This document shows positions 11,487 through 23,770 of a stretch of 55,059 nt of DNA, piece after piece. The DNA comes from Lingula anatina. Its lineage: Eukaryota > Brachiopoda > Lingulata > Lingulida > Lingulidae. The notes under the pieces are model-generated. The model did no database searches. It had not been told where the DNA came from and saw nothing but the letters and a program-made list of their open reading frames with translations. Position 1 is the stretch's first letter. Every line of letters starts with the position of its first letter. The stretch spans positions 5,789 through 60,847 of the forward strand of contig NW_019776085.1 in the NCBI RefSeq assembly GCF_001039355.2. Reading direction: 5' to 3'. The position numbers were made by a program, and so were the translations under genes.

Positions 11487-11592
11487 AAAAAGCACTTGTA
11501 AAACTTCAATTGAACTAAGTATCTTCACCACTGGTCATGCAAACCTGGGTCCTGTCTGACATTATATAATAATTGTGACTGATTTATTGTAG

Positions 11593-12358
11593 AGAGACAG
11601 GGGTCCCATTCCACAATTTTATCACGTGGCAGGACCTGAGGGCGGCTACACTGACCCAGGAGTGGAACCAGTCATACAAACTGGCAGTAAGCAATGGGGA
11701 CAGTTTTGCTCCTTTTATTTTGAAATAGTTTGTCTTTCTTTATCAACACATTTAACTGTTTTATGATTAGATTACAGTTTGAGAGCCTGGTTGGTGTGTT
11801 TATATTTTAATATTTGTTATTAATTGAGAGATAAACTGTGAAACTGGGTACAGTTAAATGAAACAGTCATTTGTCAATGCATCCTTCTACAAAAACAAAG
11901 AGTCATATGCCCCTTCTGGAATTCAAGCTGGCTTCCCTCCCTGTATATCAATAATTTAATGATTATAATTATTTTTTTAAGGATTTATTATTCCCTTCTG
12001 TCTTTTATAGATTACCTGGGGGTGAAGATTTTTCATCTCTTTGCATATACTGAAATAAATTTATTCAGTTAATAATTGAGACATTGAAACCCACATCTCA
12101 TTAAATTTTAAAAACATGTGCTGTTTGATTTTATCATAACTGTCTCGCTGACTTCATAGTGTAGTGAAGATAATTCGTTTCTGGCTCTCATAAATCAAAT
12201 GGACTTGATTTTTGAAAAATACATCATTGGCTTTTGTAAAGAGTATTTAAATTTATGTCATTAGAAAACATATTGGGGGTGTGAGATCTCAACAATCAGA
12301 TTGACTGTTTTTCTCACTACAAAATTTATTATTTATGTTCAAGTTTTCTTCTGTTGCT

Positions 12359-12413
<55 letters not shown>

Positions 12414-15400
12414 GTAGTAGTAGTAGTAGTAGTATCATTATTATTTTCTTCTTCTTCTTTCTCTTCTTCTTCTTATATTATTATTATTATTATTATTATT
12501 ATTTAATTATTTGATTTTATGTTATTTTCATTTATTTATTTATTTATTTATTTTTTTTTCTTCTTACCTATCATGCATTCCAGGCATTCAATGGTGGATC
12601 AAAGTTTTTGTTCACAGTTTCCAGGAATAGAAGGTATCTGGCAGCAAGTATCGTCAAGTTTCGAGCAAATTTTGTAAGTAAATTTGACAGATTATCACCC
12701 ATTTATATACCATGTCACATCTGACAGTCACACCTAACACACTGTCACATCTACCACACTGTCAACAGTCTTACAATGTATATTTATATTTATATGTATA
12801 TTTATATTGTGCAATCTTTGAAAAAACAGTTGCTAAGTAATGTTTACATATTCTTGAATTACTAATATTTCCATAAACAGTATTTAATAACACAAAGTAG
12901 CAGTAAATTGTTTTGATAATGAGGTTATAATTTGGTATCCACAGGTGTCCATGAGACTGCTATGGATGTTACTGAACAACATGGAGGTAGGTCAAGTCAA
13001 TGTGCTCATCAAGTCATTACTGATAACATGACTAGATATACTCACTTAGCTGCCTTGTCAATGTGTTGATAATTGTATGTAGATAGGTATGCTGATGATA
13101 TGATTAAATATGGAAGTTAACCCAGATAAGTAGAATTGTTTACTGTTTGTATCGCAGATTAGAATTTTTGTCCATGATTTAAATGCAGCATTGTAAATAA
13201 AATAGCGCATCCAGAGCTATTTTCTGACAGTCTTCCAAATTATCTTTGTTGATCCATCCTCCAAATTTGATTGTCTTCTGACAGAAAAATTAGATACCCT
13301 TCATATATCAATGTAAACTTGAAAATCTGACCGTCTTTTGGAAGACCAAGAAGACGGCTTCAATCGGCCCCTGGACCGACTCACATGAATTTCGTCCAAT
13401 CACATACTGAATACTGAGTTTTTTTTTGTTTTTTTTGTCTGTTGATATATCAGATGCAGCGCCGAGCAGAGGAAGGTCAACTGATGTTCGGAACCATTGA
13501 AACCTGGTTGCTATGGAAGATGACTGGAGGGGAAGTGTTTGCCACAGACTACTCCAATGCCAGCTCCACTGGCTTGTATGATCCTTTCATAGTAAGTTCT
13601 TATTATTATTATTATTATTTTTTTTCATTTTTCTTTTGCCTGAGTATCAGTGCCTTCCAGCTTCATCATTGTTTTATTTTTTTTTTCATACTACTTTAAT
13701 GCTTTTTGTGGTGTGTACATTTGGCAGCTTTGCTGCCTTGTTTTCATACTACTGTACTAGCCTTTCAAATTAGACATTCAACTTGCGTTGTTAAGTCTAC
13801 AGAACAAACTGATTTTAGAAACATAATTATGATAATTGTAATTATTATAAATAATTATAAGGTCATTATTGATTATTAAAATAATATATTTTATTTTAAT
13901 CCTCTAGTTGGAATGGAGCACAGCTCTTTTCACATTGTTAGGCATTCCCATGTCCATTGTGCCAGAGGTCAAGGACACAAGGTAAGGTCAAGGTCATGTT
14001 GAGGTCAAGTGGGGCACAGTTTTTGGCTTTAGATAAGTAGAATTCAAAGTAGAAAAAAATACTAATTAAGTTAAAATGAATTTTTTTAGTAATACCTCAG
14101 ATTACCACAGCTAGTGCATGTTCAGAAATTGTTTGAAAAGTTTCAAATTTCAATGTGTTCAGGAATTATTCTAATTGAAACATGTAGATATTATATTGAG
14201 ACAGATGTACATGTAGCTTTTTTGTTTTGTTTTTTTTAATATTTAATATATTTATTTCGCTTTGAAGGTTCTTCATTCTGAGTATAAAAGTGAATGGTGA
14301 CAGTTGGTCCAGTATGTGATTTTTTTTAAACGCTGTTTAAAAAAAATGAAAGCAAAATTCATTCACGGAAAACCAAAAATAATGAGACTAAATATTATTT
14401 TTGATTGCATTTTATCATATAATTTGGTTTTCATTTTAGTTATCACTTTGGTGACAGTCTTCCTGAAGTATTTGGGGCCTCCATTCCAATTACAAGTTTG
14501 GTAGGTACAGCACGTGGTCGGCTTCACTCAACAGAACATGTAATTGTCCTATAGAATGCTTTTTGTCACATAGGAAATGTTGTTATAAACAGGCTGTATG
14601 TATTTTACATGATCTAGGTTTTATGTATTGTACCTAGGCACAGTAATTGTAACCAGCCACAATCTAAATTGACAAATAATGAAAATAAATACACTGGAGA
14701 AGAAAGAAAAATAAGATTATTTTAGTATTCAAAAATATCAGAAAAGTTAGTTGTATTAGAAGATGTTGTTCAGCATATTGTTAAGTTTGTTATCAGTATT
14801 AGTGATACTGACATTGATGCGTGAAATAGTGTATAAATTCATTATTATTATTTTTATTTTTATAGGATCTGATGAGTTCATTTATAATATAATTATTTTG
14901 AAAAACAAGGTAATTTTGCACAATTCTGTTTGGCAGGTAGCAGATCAGCAGAGCGCCATGTTTGCTGAGTGTTGTTATGACGTTGGAGATGTGAAGGTTA
15001 CACTGGGAACCAGTCTTTTCTTTAACCTAAATACAGGGAATAAGCCTCACGCTTCAGTAGCAGGTGCTTGTAGTTTATATACTATAATAATTTTAATATC
15101 TTGAAATCGGTCAGATAACCTGAACGTGGGGAATAAACCACACGCTTCAGTAGCAGGTGCTTGTAGTTTATTTACTAGAGTAATATAAATGTCTTGAAAT
15201 CAGTCTTTTCTTTAACCTGAATGCAAGAAATATTTAACTGACAAGCTTCAGATGCAGGTGAAGTAGACAAAATGTATATGTATAATGTATATATGCTTCT
15301 GGAACCGGCATTTCTTTTGCCTTTACACATATAAGCCACATATGCTTGAGTTGTAGATATGACAATATTAGAGACTAAGAGAAAAACATTTTTATGTGGC

Positions 15401-18400
15401 ATGAATATGGAGGAAATCACATAATTATCCCAATATACTTCTGCTAAGAAGATATATGGATGTATATATGACAATAGGGGGTCATTGAGTAATAATGCTC
15501 TCAATGGAAAAATCCCATCTTTGGCCGCAATCAAAACAGTCAACTAACTAATTTTCATTTATGAGCCAACTATCTACCGGCAGTCTGCGAATTAAATATG
15601 TTTGACCCACTTAAATACTTGTTGTGTATTCTCCACTGGGAATCCATTCAGTGTGTGTGAGGGGATCAGATGGCAAGCTTTTAAGTGGGTCGCCTCATTT
15701 GATCCGCGGGCTAGCTAGTCCGTTATTGTGAATACAGCCTGTCTGAGATTGTTAAGCAATCCCCTTTTTTAATACACTAATTTGTTAGTAATATTGTGTG
15801 CGAAACTACAATGCAAGGTAGTCCTTGCAGTGTTTTTGTTTCTTTTTTCTTTTCATTTATAGTGATTTAGGAGTATGTCTTTTTCCCTGCAGATTATTTT
15901 TTAACTGCTGTATTGGCATTATACTGTATGTATATGTGTAAGTAACTAAATTTGTTACCGTACTCATATCAATGGCATAGGAAGAGACTTCGGCACTAAG
16001 TTGTGTTGTTGTAGGTCTCTACCCTGTGATTGGCTGGAAAATCAAGGACGAAGTGGTCTACTTGGCGGAGGGGTGCGCTGGAGACACGGGCACCTGTGTG
16101 GAATGGGCGCAGTCAATAGGTACGTGCACATTAAGATAAAAGCACCCAATGAGAGTTGAGTTTATACGCAGACACAAGCTTTTTCCATGGAAAAGTGGAA
16201 TCAAGCATGTTTTAATTTAATTCTGATGTATCAGTTTTAATTCAATTACCCAGAGGAAAAACATTGAGAAATGTCTGTCACTAATTAAAATTGTGCAGTT
16301 TCCAGGACACTGACTTTTCCTTAATTATTCCTTCCATTTCAGGTCTATTTGAAGATGTCTCCAGCCTTGCCCAAATAGCACAGTCAGTGCAAGGTAGAGA
16401 TACTGCAGTTGTTCTAAGCACACTAGTCCAGGGTTTTTTCACCTGGAAAAGAAAAACCTCACAAGAATTTTTATTTCTAAATATTCTTCCTTAAACATAA
16501 GCAGATTGATATTATTCTTTCAAGTTTAAACTAAGCAGGTATCACTTTTGGAAACGACATGATTGAATTACTTTTTCGGAAATAAGGAATTATTTGTGTG
16601 TATTTTGTTGATGTTTCTTCCTTTTTGGTGTCTATATATTTTCCCACTTTGCTGTCTAGTTTATATTTCAACCTAAGACTAAGCAGTGTATTACCTGTAG
16701 GACATTCTGAGAGACCTTAAGCAGAAGTTTTGTATATTCTCTCTGTTGCAGACACAGGAGGAGTGTACTTTGTGCCTGCCTTCAATGGTCTACAGGTGAG
16801 GAGTGTGTTTAAAAGGTGTAAACCACATGTTCATTAGTTATGACTAATCTGATGTGACTTTGCATATAAGGTTGATATGATGATTATGAAATTGTGTCAG
16901 AAGTCTCCAGTTAATGAGGACTACACTTAGACTATCCCTTACTGGCCCCAACCAATGATGACTACAGTTAAAATATCCCTTACAGGCCCCAATCAATGAT
17001 GAAGACAGTATAAGTATCCCTTACAGGCCCCAGTCCATGATGACGACAGTTTTATTATCCCTTACAGGCCCCAATCCATGTTGACTACAGTTTTAATATC
17101 CCTTACAGGCCCCAATCAATGATGACTATGCGTGTACATTAATGCTGGGGATGACCAGAAAGACGACCAAGGCCCATATGATACGGGCGATACTGGAGTC
17201 TCTGGCCTTCAGGTTCAAACTGCTGTACGAAACTGCTCTCACAGAAACCAAGTTACCTTTTAATCTTATCAGGTAGGGAGAAATAAGATGCAAATGGGAT
17301 ATTACAATAAAAAAGAAGAAAAAAATTAATGCTGAATTTCAGTCTATTACCTGAGAAGATCATAACCATTAACAAAAACAGTGCATGCAATGTTTTATTT
17401 TATTTTTAGTTTTAAATTTTATTTTGTGCCTTATTTCTTTATGTCATTATAAAGACAACAACCATGAGAACAATATGGTAAGCATGTCTAGAAAAATTCA
17501 TTTCAGACAAAATTAAGCACCTTTTATCTCATAATGTAAATACCATAATTTAGAGCACAAGAAAGCCTTATATTCCAAAACTATGCGACTATGAATGGTT
17601 GTGCACATAAGATAACACAGGAGAAAGATGATATATCTTTTGGTAGACTGTTCACCAAATAAATTTAGCCATTTTTAAATCAAAATGTATCTGCAGATCA
17701 TCTTTCCCGTGGTCCAAAATATATATATAATTTGAATTGCAGAGCAGACGGAGGGGTCAGTAATAACGATTTTGTTCTCCAAGTAATGGCAGATATCATT
17801 AACCAAAAGATAGAGAGGCCAAGTCAGACGGACATGACATCCCTTGGGGCGGCATACCTGGCAGGTTTGGCAGCAGGTGAGTGACTGTGGACCATATTAC
17901 AGCAAGGCCCCCAGAGGTCAGGGGTGGATCTAGAGATATTTTCTGACTGTCTTCCAAATTATTTTTGTTGATCCATCCTCCATTTTTGACATGTTCTAAC
18001 AGAAAAAAAAAACAATTATAAAAACCGTCAGTGTAAATTTGAAAATCTGACCAACTTCCAGAGGACCCAGAAGATAGCCTCAATCTGCCCCTGGAGATAG
18101 CTAGGGTGTTTGGGGGGAGGGGGAGTTCAAAAATGGGCTTTATCAATTGTCCGAAGGTTTACTGGTCCATAGGTTTGATAGTCCGAATTAGTGCATGAAT
18201 TAGGTGTATAGTGTACTGGCAATAAAGTGAATTTCAACAGAGGCACATGCATACAATGTATTTGACCAGTAAACCTTCCCACCAATGCTCCTGTGGATTA
18301 ATGAGATGCCCAGATCAAAAAGACTGCCCTTTTTGTCAGAAATGGTACAATCAGAAGCAAAAAAAAATAAAGAAAAATTAATTTAAGATTCCTGTTGCCT

Positions 18401-18811
18401 TTTCCTAAGTTGGGTGACATAAATAACTTACATTTTTCAGGAATAAGGATCTACTATATTGAAATTTGCTTGCAGGTGACTGATATCTGGACTCTTGATC
18501 CTTTTGATGCTGTCTGTTTGTTTTCCTACAATTTATTGACTTATTAATTTGTTTATTGCTCCAATTGATAGCAGCATTTGTTAATGCTTTAATGTCTTTA
18601 CTTGGATTCAGATTAGGTGAATTGGAAAGAAAAACTCACATTAACTGTCATCGTTCTATTATTTGCAGGTGTTTGGAAAAATAAGGAAGAATTCAAGAAA
18701 GCAAGAAATGTAAACAGAGTTTTCACACCTCAAGGCACTTGGAATGTGTATAAAGATATTGTTTCTGAATGGGAAAGAGCTGTTAGGAGATCAGGACACT
18801 GGTACAGGTAG
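11593..18811 (+). CDS. GK5: GK5-like FGGY carbohydrate kinase, assembly copy B (exons 5 to end, complete core)
   Basis: Exons: 11593-11686, 12584-12673, 12945-12986, 13454-13591, 13908-13981, 14440-14500, 14937-15063, 16015-16119, 16343-16393, 16752-16795, 17109-17272, 17743-17876, 18669-18811 (stop). Every exon shared with copy A has the same length, and most coding differences are silent. The additional exons 14440-14500 (FGASIPI) and 14937-15063 restore phase; the second contains ADQQSAMF, whose Asp matches the general base of glycerol kinases. Joining exons 1551-3117 to this set gives 1560 nt, or 519 aa, close to the roughly 530 aa expected for vertebrate GK5. It starts 8 kb after copy A's equivalent and directly after a lone N at 11255, so it is more likely the other haplotype than a true second gene. 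A real tandem duplication is not excluded. Confidence 0.85.
12361..12560. repeat. ATT/AGT/CTT trinucleotide tracts (copy B)
   Basis: Expanded relative to copy A: about 17 ATT units, then AGT, CTT, ATT and TTTA runs up to the exon acceptor at 12583. Confidence 0.9.
15005..15270 (+). repeat. About 93-bp x2-3 duplication of exon end plus donor in GK5
   Basis: The end of the catalytic exon (ACAGGGAATAAGCCTCACGC...GTAGCAG|GTGCTTG, donor at 15064) is repeated 93 bp downstream with its donor intact (15157). A third, decayed unit ends GATGCAG|GTGAAG at 15258. The first interval is 31 codons, but an in-frame TGA after about 17 residues would truncate a product using the second donor. Copy A lacks the region, so its age cannot be compared. 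Confidence 0.85.
16925..17133 (+). repeat. 41-bp x5 array of 3' splice sites (copy B)
   Basis: Same structure and copy number as in copy A. Post-AG positions are 16945 (again mutated to CTG), 16986, 17027, 17068 and 17109; the true exon starts at 17109. Shared copy number and the shared dead first unit show the array predates the divergence of A and B. Confidence 0.93.
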
Positions 18812-18895
18812 TAGTTCAACCATAGGTGGCAGCACATGGATGACCCAGGACAACTATAGGTGGCAGCACCATGGCTGGGCTCAGGACAATAACCA

Positions 18896-18901
18896 AATAA
18901 A
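18896..18901 (+). terminator. Poly(A) signal AATAAA, GK5 copy B
   Basis: Hexamer about 85 nt after the stop, at the position matching 10092 in copy A. Confidence 0.6.
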
Positions 18902-19412
18902 TGTACTCTTTCTTGAGAAAAAAGTCCTCATTTTGAAGGGAAGATTCTGGTTGTGTGTTAAACCTATGCAGCAATAGTTGATGCAAAAACAATTCTGATT
19001 ATCATCCCAAGATGTGTATATCAGAACACTGTTTTGCAGTTTTTATTATTATTATTTTTTTAATTTTATAAACAGGGTGTAACTGGTCATGCTTGAAAGC
19101 ATTCAAGTTTCATACAGATTGTTTGTCTTACAGAATGCAAACACTGATATTAAGTCCCCTTTACCAGGCCCGCAGTGAGGATTGCCTCCCAGAAAACACG
19201 GAACATCATCATGACGTTACCATAATGCTTTTTGGCTATGTTTTGTTATACTCTGTGTTTGCTGGGTTTCCTCTTGATATTGCTCCATCTATTCAATGGT
19301 TTAGCGCATTTCTGTTCTGTGAAATTTGCAAAAAAAAAAAAAAAAATTACATCATTGCCCAGCTTGTCTCTGGTAGATACAGTAAGTTTGTGCCAGCTTT
19401 GTGCTTATTTAT

Positions 19413-19697
19413 TACCTCTGCCTAGGAGGTTATGTTTTCACCCCTGTTTGTTTGTCTGTCTTTCTGTCTGTCTGTCATCAACATAACTCAAAAAGTTATG
19501 GACCAATATTGATGAAATTTTCAGGAATTGTCAGAAGTGGGCCAAGGAACAGATGATAAGTTTTTGGTGGTGATTCGGATCAATAATCAATCAATAATCA
19601 ATAATCAAAAATATCGAAAATTTAGGGGTGAAACCGCATTGGATGCAGACTTTGCTGCCTTGGCGGAGGTCTGCGCTCTCTGAGTGCTTTTCTAGTT
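19413..19697. mobile_element. Widespread short interspersed repeat downstream of GK5 (copy B)
   Basis: Same element as at 10605-10889, near-identical, with the same flanks. It is an old insertion shared by both copies. Confidence 0.55.
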
Positions 19698-20799
19698 TAT
19701 TCATTTATTTATTTTTATTTATTTAATAATTTAATTTTTTTAGTTTAATTTTAATTATTTAATTATTTGTTTATTTTTATTTATTTATCTTTTGCTATCT
19801 TAAATATTGGTGCAAATTAATGAACACTGAGTTTAGTGAACTTCATTATCTCAATCAGAATCATATATATTTTTACAAACAAGCAGAAAGTTATTTTCCT
19901 TTGGCAATGATACTGCAAAGTTAAATCATATCTCTTACCTGAATAAAGAGTGCTCCTGTTTAAAATTGATTGTGAAAGACTTTAATTTACAGGACTAGAA
20001 ATTCAATTTGTGGCATTCAACTTCAAAGGGTGCAAGTGTTTAAAGATAATTTTTCAAATAATTTGTTGAATAAGTTAAATACAATCTAGTTAGAAAGTAT
20101 TTAGGAGCATTCTAGTACACCAAACATATACTGACAGTCAATGAAAACGCACCATTTAATTATCAAATAATATTTTAAGTTCCATTGGCACATTAAGAAA
20201 ATAACAGTTTTCATGTGAAATATGACCTTAATTTATGACCAAACAAGTGCATTTGTACTCGTTTATATGGTCGGAATCGATTCTCGGTAAAAAAAAAAGT
20301 ACAAGAAAGTTTTCTAATGCATTTTCATTGACTGTCAGTATGTTTTGTGTTCATGTGCCAGTATATTAATCCCGGTTTTGCATCTATCTAGATGAATATT
20401 AAAAAAATACCACAAACTGGAAATTTATTGCAAAATAGGAACTGTTCCATCACTTCAACCAAATCGATTCCTTTTGTTTTTTTTCGCGATCGACTCATTC
20501 AGCCATTCGGCGAACTCATCATACAATGAAGAAGAAGAGCAGTTTCATATGTCTTATTCCCCTCCCCCATTCCCCAAGGGGGGGGGGCAAGACTTACCTG
20601 AGCCAATGACTTACACAAAGCAAATCCGGATTCCCCAAAAATGTCTTCATAGCAAGTTTAAAGGGAGGTGCAGAATTTGGATAAAAATTTTAAAACGCCT
20701 CTCTCTCCCCGTCTCTTCACAGTCAATAGTCGCCATATGCCATTGCCCGCATGTGAATAAAACATAACATTATATGATTTTATCATCATCATCTTCTAG

Positions 20800-20948
20800 G
20801 CCACCATCAAAGATCTTCCACTGTTCTCTGTCACCAGCTAGGTGTTGAATGGCCCCCCAGCTCTCTCCCATTGGTTTCAACTCTGCTTCGTCAGCCCTCC
20901 ATATGGTCTTTAGGTCTGCCTCTTTTTCTGTGTCCCACGGGTGCCCAG
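20800..20948 (-). mobile_element. LINE reverse-transcriptase C-terminal relic
   Basis: Read on the minus strand, one frame gives TIWRADEAELKPMGESWGA then LAGDREQWKIFDGGLE. This matches the typical extreme C-terminus of non-LTR retrotransposon proteins (WRR..EAEL..MG.SWG....LA.DR..W). Only this short piece remains, followed by a stop. It sits 0.65 kb upstream of the family gene's 5' end. Confidence 0.6.
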
Positions 20949-21600
20949 TACATAGCTACTTTTGTGGTGGATAATATTATTTAAGGTACATTTATTATAA
21001 TGAGCAAATATGTTCATAAACTTGCCAGTTGGATCATAAATGAAAATTGTCAAACACAAACCGAACAATTATCATACCGTTAGCATACGGCCGCTCTACC
21101 ATCTAGCGGTCAGTGATTAACAGCAGTTACCCTCACCAGTCAGAGGAAGGCCTATGTCCAGGTTGATCGTAAGCTAATGGTATGAAAGTTTTTGACCTTG
21201 CGTTTGATAATTTTCATTTATGACTATTATATTATTCAACGGTTTCCGCAGGTGCTCAAGATCCATGGCTTGCAACCGACGTGTACGCCTTCAGAACTCT
21301 ACTCATACAAAACGGTGTTTGGTCACGTATCGCCTGTTTAAGTATTGACAGCGGGGTCGGCCATTTAAAAAATAATTTATTTATTTATTTATTTATTTAT
21401 TTATGTATTGCTCCGGTTCATGTCTCCAGATCCGTGGTGAAAACTTATCTTAAAGGCCTGCATAATAATTCAAAGATTTATGAAATGTGGTAAATCGAAA
21501 TTGAAAATGCGACATAGTAGCTGTATTGGAAGTCGTGTGCTTGCCACAAAAACTATATAGATCGGTGGTGTTTGAGAAGTTAGGGAAGACGTCGTTAGGG

Positions 21601-21912
21601 ATGCACAGCAATATGAAGATCTCGTTACAGCGTTTGGGTCGTCGTTTGCGATTAAACAATAAACAGATATGGGTTTCATTTGGAGTTATTTTAATCCTTT
21701 TTATTTTGGATAAAGGAGCACAGAAATATTATATTCCAAGGAAACAAACAAGACAGTGCAACGCAGAGAGCTGTGAACAGAAATATGTTTATAATTATGT
21801 CCTGGCAGGTATAACCAATGAAGGCAATGGAACGCGGGTTTTAAGAAACGCCATCAGCACCTCTTACTTGAACAGCTTCCCAAACAGTTTATTAAACGGA
21901 AAGTTTGACGAT
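21601..21912 (+). pseudogene. 5' fragment of family gene 1, cut by contig join
   Basis: The ATG at 21601 opens the same protein as the gene at 23459 (MHSNMKISLQRLGRR, then the membrane segment) and stays identical until the N at 21913, about 104 codons in. The rest is absent because the sequence restarts upstream after the N. It is most likely an assembly duplicate, not a separate locus. Confidence 0.8.
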
Positions 21913-21913
21913 N

Positions 21914-23770
21914 TTTGTTGAATAAGTTAAATACAATCTAGTTAGAAAGTATTTAGGAGCATTCTAGTACACCAAACATATACTGACAGTCAATGAAAAC
22001 GCACCATTTAATTATCAAATAATATTTTAAGTTCCATTGGCACATTAAGAAAATAACAGTTTTCATGTGAAATATGACCTTAATTTATGACCAAACAAGT
22101 GCATTTGTACTCGTTTATATGGTCGGAATCGATTCTCGGTAAAAAAAAAAGTACAAGAAAGTTTTCTAATGCATTTTCATTGACTGTCAGTATGTTTTGT
22201 GTTCATGTGCCAGTATATTAATCCCGGTTTTGCATCTATCTAGATGAATATTAAAAAAATACCACAAACTGGAAATTTATTGCAAAATAGGAACTGTTCC
22301 ATCACTTCAACCAAATCGATTCCTATCCTTTTGTTTTTTTTCGCGATCGACTCATTCAGCCATTCGGCGAACTCATCATACAATGAAGAAGAAGAGCAGT
22401 TTCATATGTCTTATTCCCCTCCCCCATTCCCCAAGGGGGGGGGGGCAAGACTTACCTGAGCCAATGACTTACACAAAGCAAATCCGGATTCCCCAAAAAT
22501 GTCTTCATAGCAAGTTTAAAGGGAGGTGCAGAATTTGGATAAAAATTTTAAAACGCCTCTCTCTCCCCGTCTCTTCACAGTCAATAGTCGCCATATGCCA
22601 TTGCCCGCATGTGAATAAAACATAACATTATATGATTTTATCATCATCATCTTCTAGGCCACCATCAAAGATCTTCCACTGTTCTCTGTCACCAGCTAGG
22701 TGTTGAATGGCCCCCCAGCTCTCTCCCACTTGTTTCAACTCTGCTTCGTCAGCCCTCCATATGGTCTTTAGGTCTGCCTCTTTTTCTGTGTCCCACGGGT
22801 GCCCAGTACATAGCTACTTTTGTGGTGGATAATATTATTTAAGGTACATTTATTATAATGAGCAAATATGTTCATAAACTTGCCAGTTGGATCATAAATG
22901 AAAATTGTCAAACACAAACCGAACAATTATCATACCGTTAGCATACGGCCGCTCTACCATCTAGCGGTCAGTGATTAACAGCAGTTACCCTCACCAGTCA
23001 GAGGAAGGCCTATGTCCAGGTTGATCGTAAGCTAATGGTATGAAAGTTTTTGACCTTGCGTTTGATAATTTTCATTTATGACTATTATATTATTCAACGG
23101 TTTCCGCAGGTGCTCAAGATCCATGGCTTGCAACCGACGTGTACGCCTTCAGAACTCTACTCATACAAAACGGTGTTTGGTCACGTATCGCCTGTTTAAG
23201 TATTGACAGCGGGGTCGGCCATTTAAAAAATAATTTATTTATTTATTTATTTATTTATTTATGTATTGCTCCGGTTCATGTCTCCAGATCCGTGGTGAAA
23301 ACTTATCTTAAAGGCCTGCATAATAATTCAAAGATTTATGAAATGTGGTAAATCGAAATTGAAAATGCGACATAGTAGCTGTATTGGAAGTCGTGTGCTT
23401 GCCACAAAAACTATATAGATCGGTGGTGTTTGAGAAGTTAGGGAAGACGTCGTTAGGGATGCACAGCAATATGAAGATCTCGTTACAGCGTTTGGGTCGT
23501 CGTTTGCGATTAAACAATAAACAGATATGGGTTTCATTTGGAGTTATTTTAATCCTTTTTATTTTGGATAAAGGAGCACAGAAATATTATATTCCAAGGA
23601 AACAAACAAGACAGTGCAACGCAGAGAGCTGTGAACAGAAATATGTTTATAATTATGTCCTGGCAGGTATAACCAATGAAGGCAATGGAACGCGGGTTTT
23701 AAGAAACGCCATCAGCACCTCTTACTTGAACAGCTTCCCAAACAGTTTATTAAACGGAAAGTTTGACGAT
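21914..23770. repeat. Second copy of the 1.85-kb direct repeat
   Basis: Restarts immediately after the N at 21913 and continues past the duplicated part into the complete gene at 23459-24874. Confidence 0.85.
22655..22803 (-). mobile_element. LINE reverse-transcriptase C-terminal relic (duplicate)
   Basis: Second copy of the relic at 20800-20948, within the 1.85-kb direct repeat. Confidence 0.6.

Larger units (their letters stand above)
11256..20060. repeat. Copy B of the about 8-kb duplicated GK5 segment
   Basis: Begins right after a single N and re-enters intron sequence equivalent to 3241. It runs through the GK5 3' end and continues into the gene-family cluster. It holds about 1.1 kb (14398-15568) where copy A has an unrelated 440 bp. 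The geometry (contig end, N, restart upstream) is typical of two unmerged haplotypes. Confidence 0.85.
20062..21912. repeat. First copy of a 1.85-kb near-identical direct repeat
   Basis: The sequence from TTTGTTGAATAAG (20062) to the N at 21913 is repeated at 21914-23770 with only a few differences: a 5-bp TATCC gain near 22322 and CATTGG/CACTTG near 20870. It contains the 5' flank and first part of a family gene. Identity is far higher than between GK5 copies, and the second copy starts right after an N. I read it as an unmerged contig overlap. Confidence 0.85.

Noticed and set aside
20474-20767. 97-codon frame upstream of the family gene
   Set aside because: Low complexity, broken by a 5-bp indel in the duplicate at 22322, no recognisable domain.
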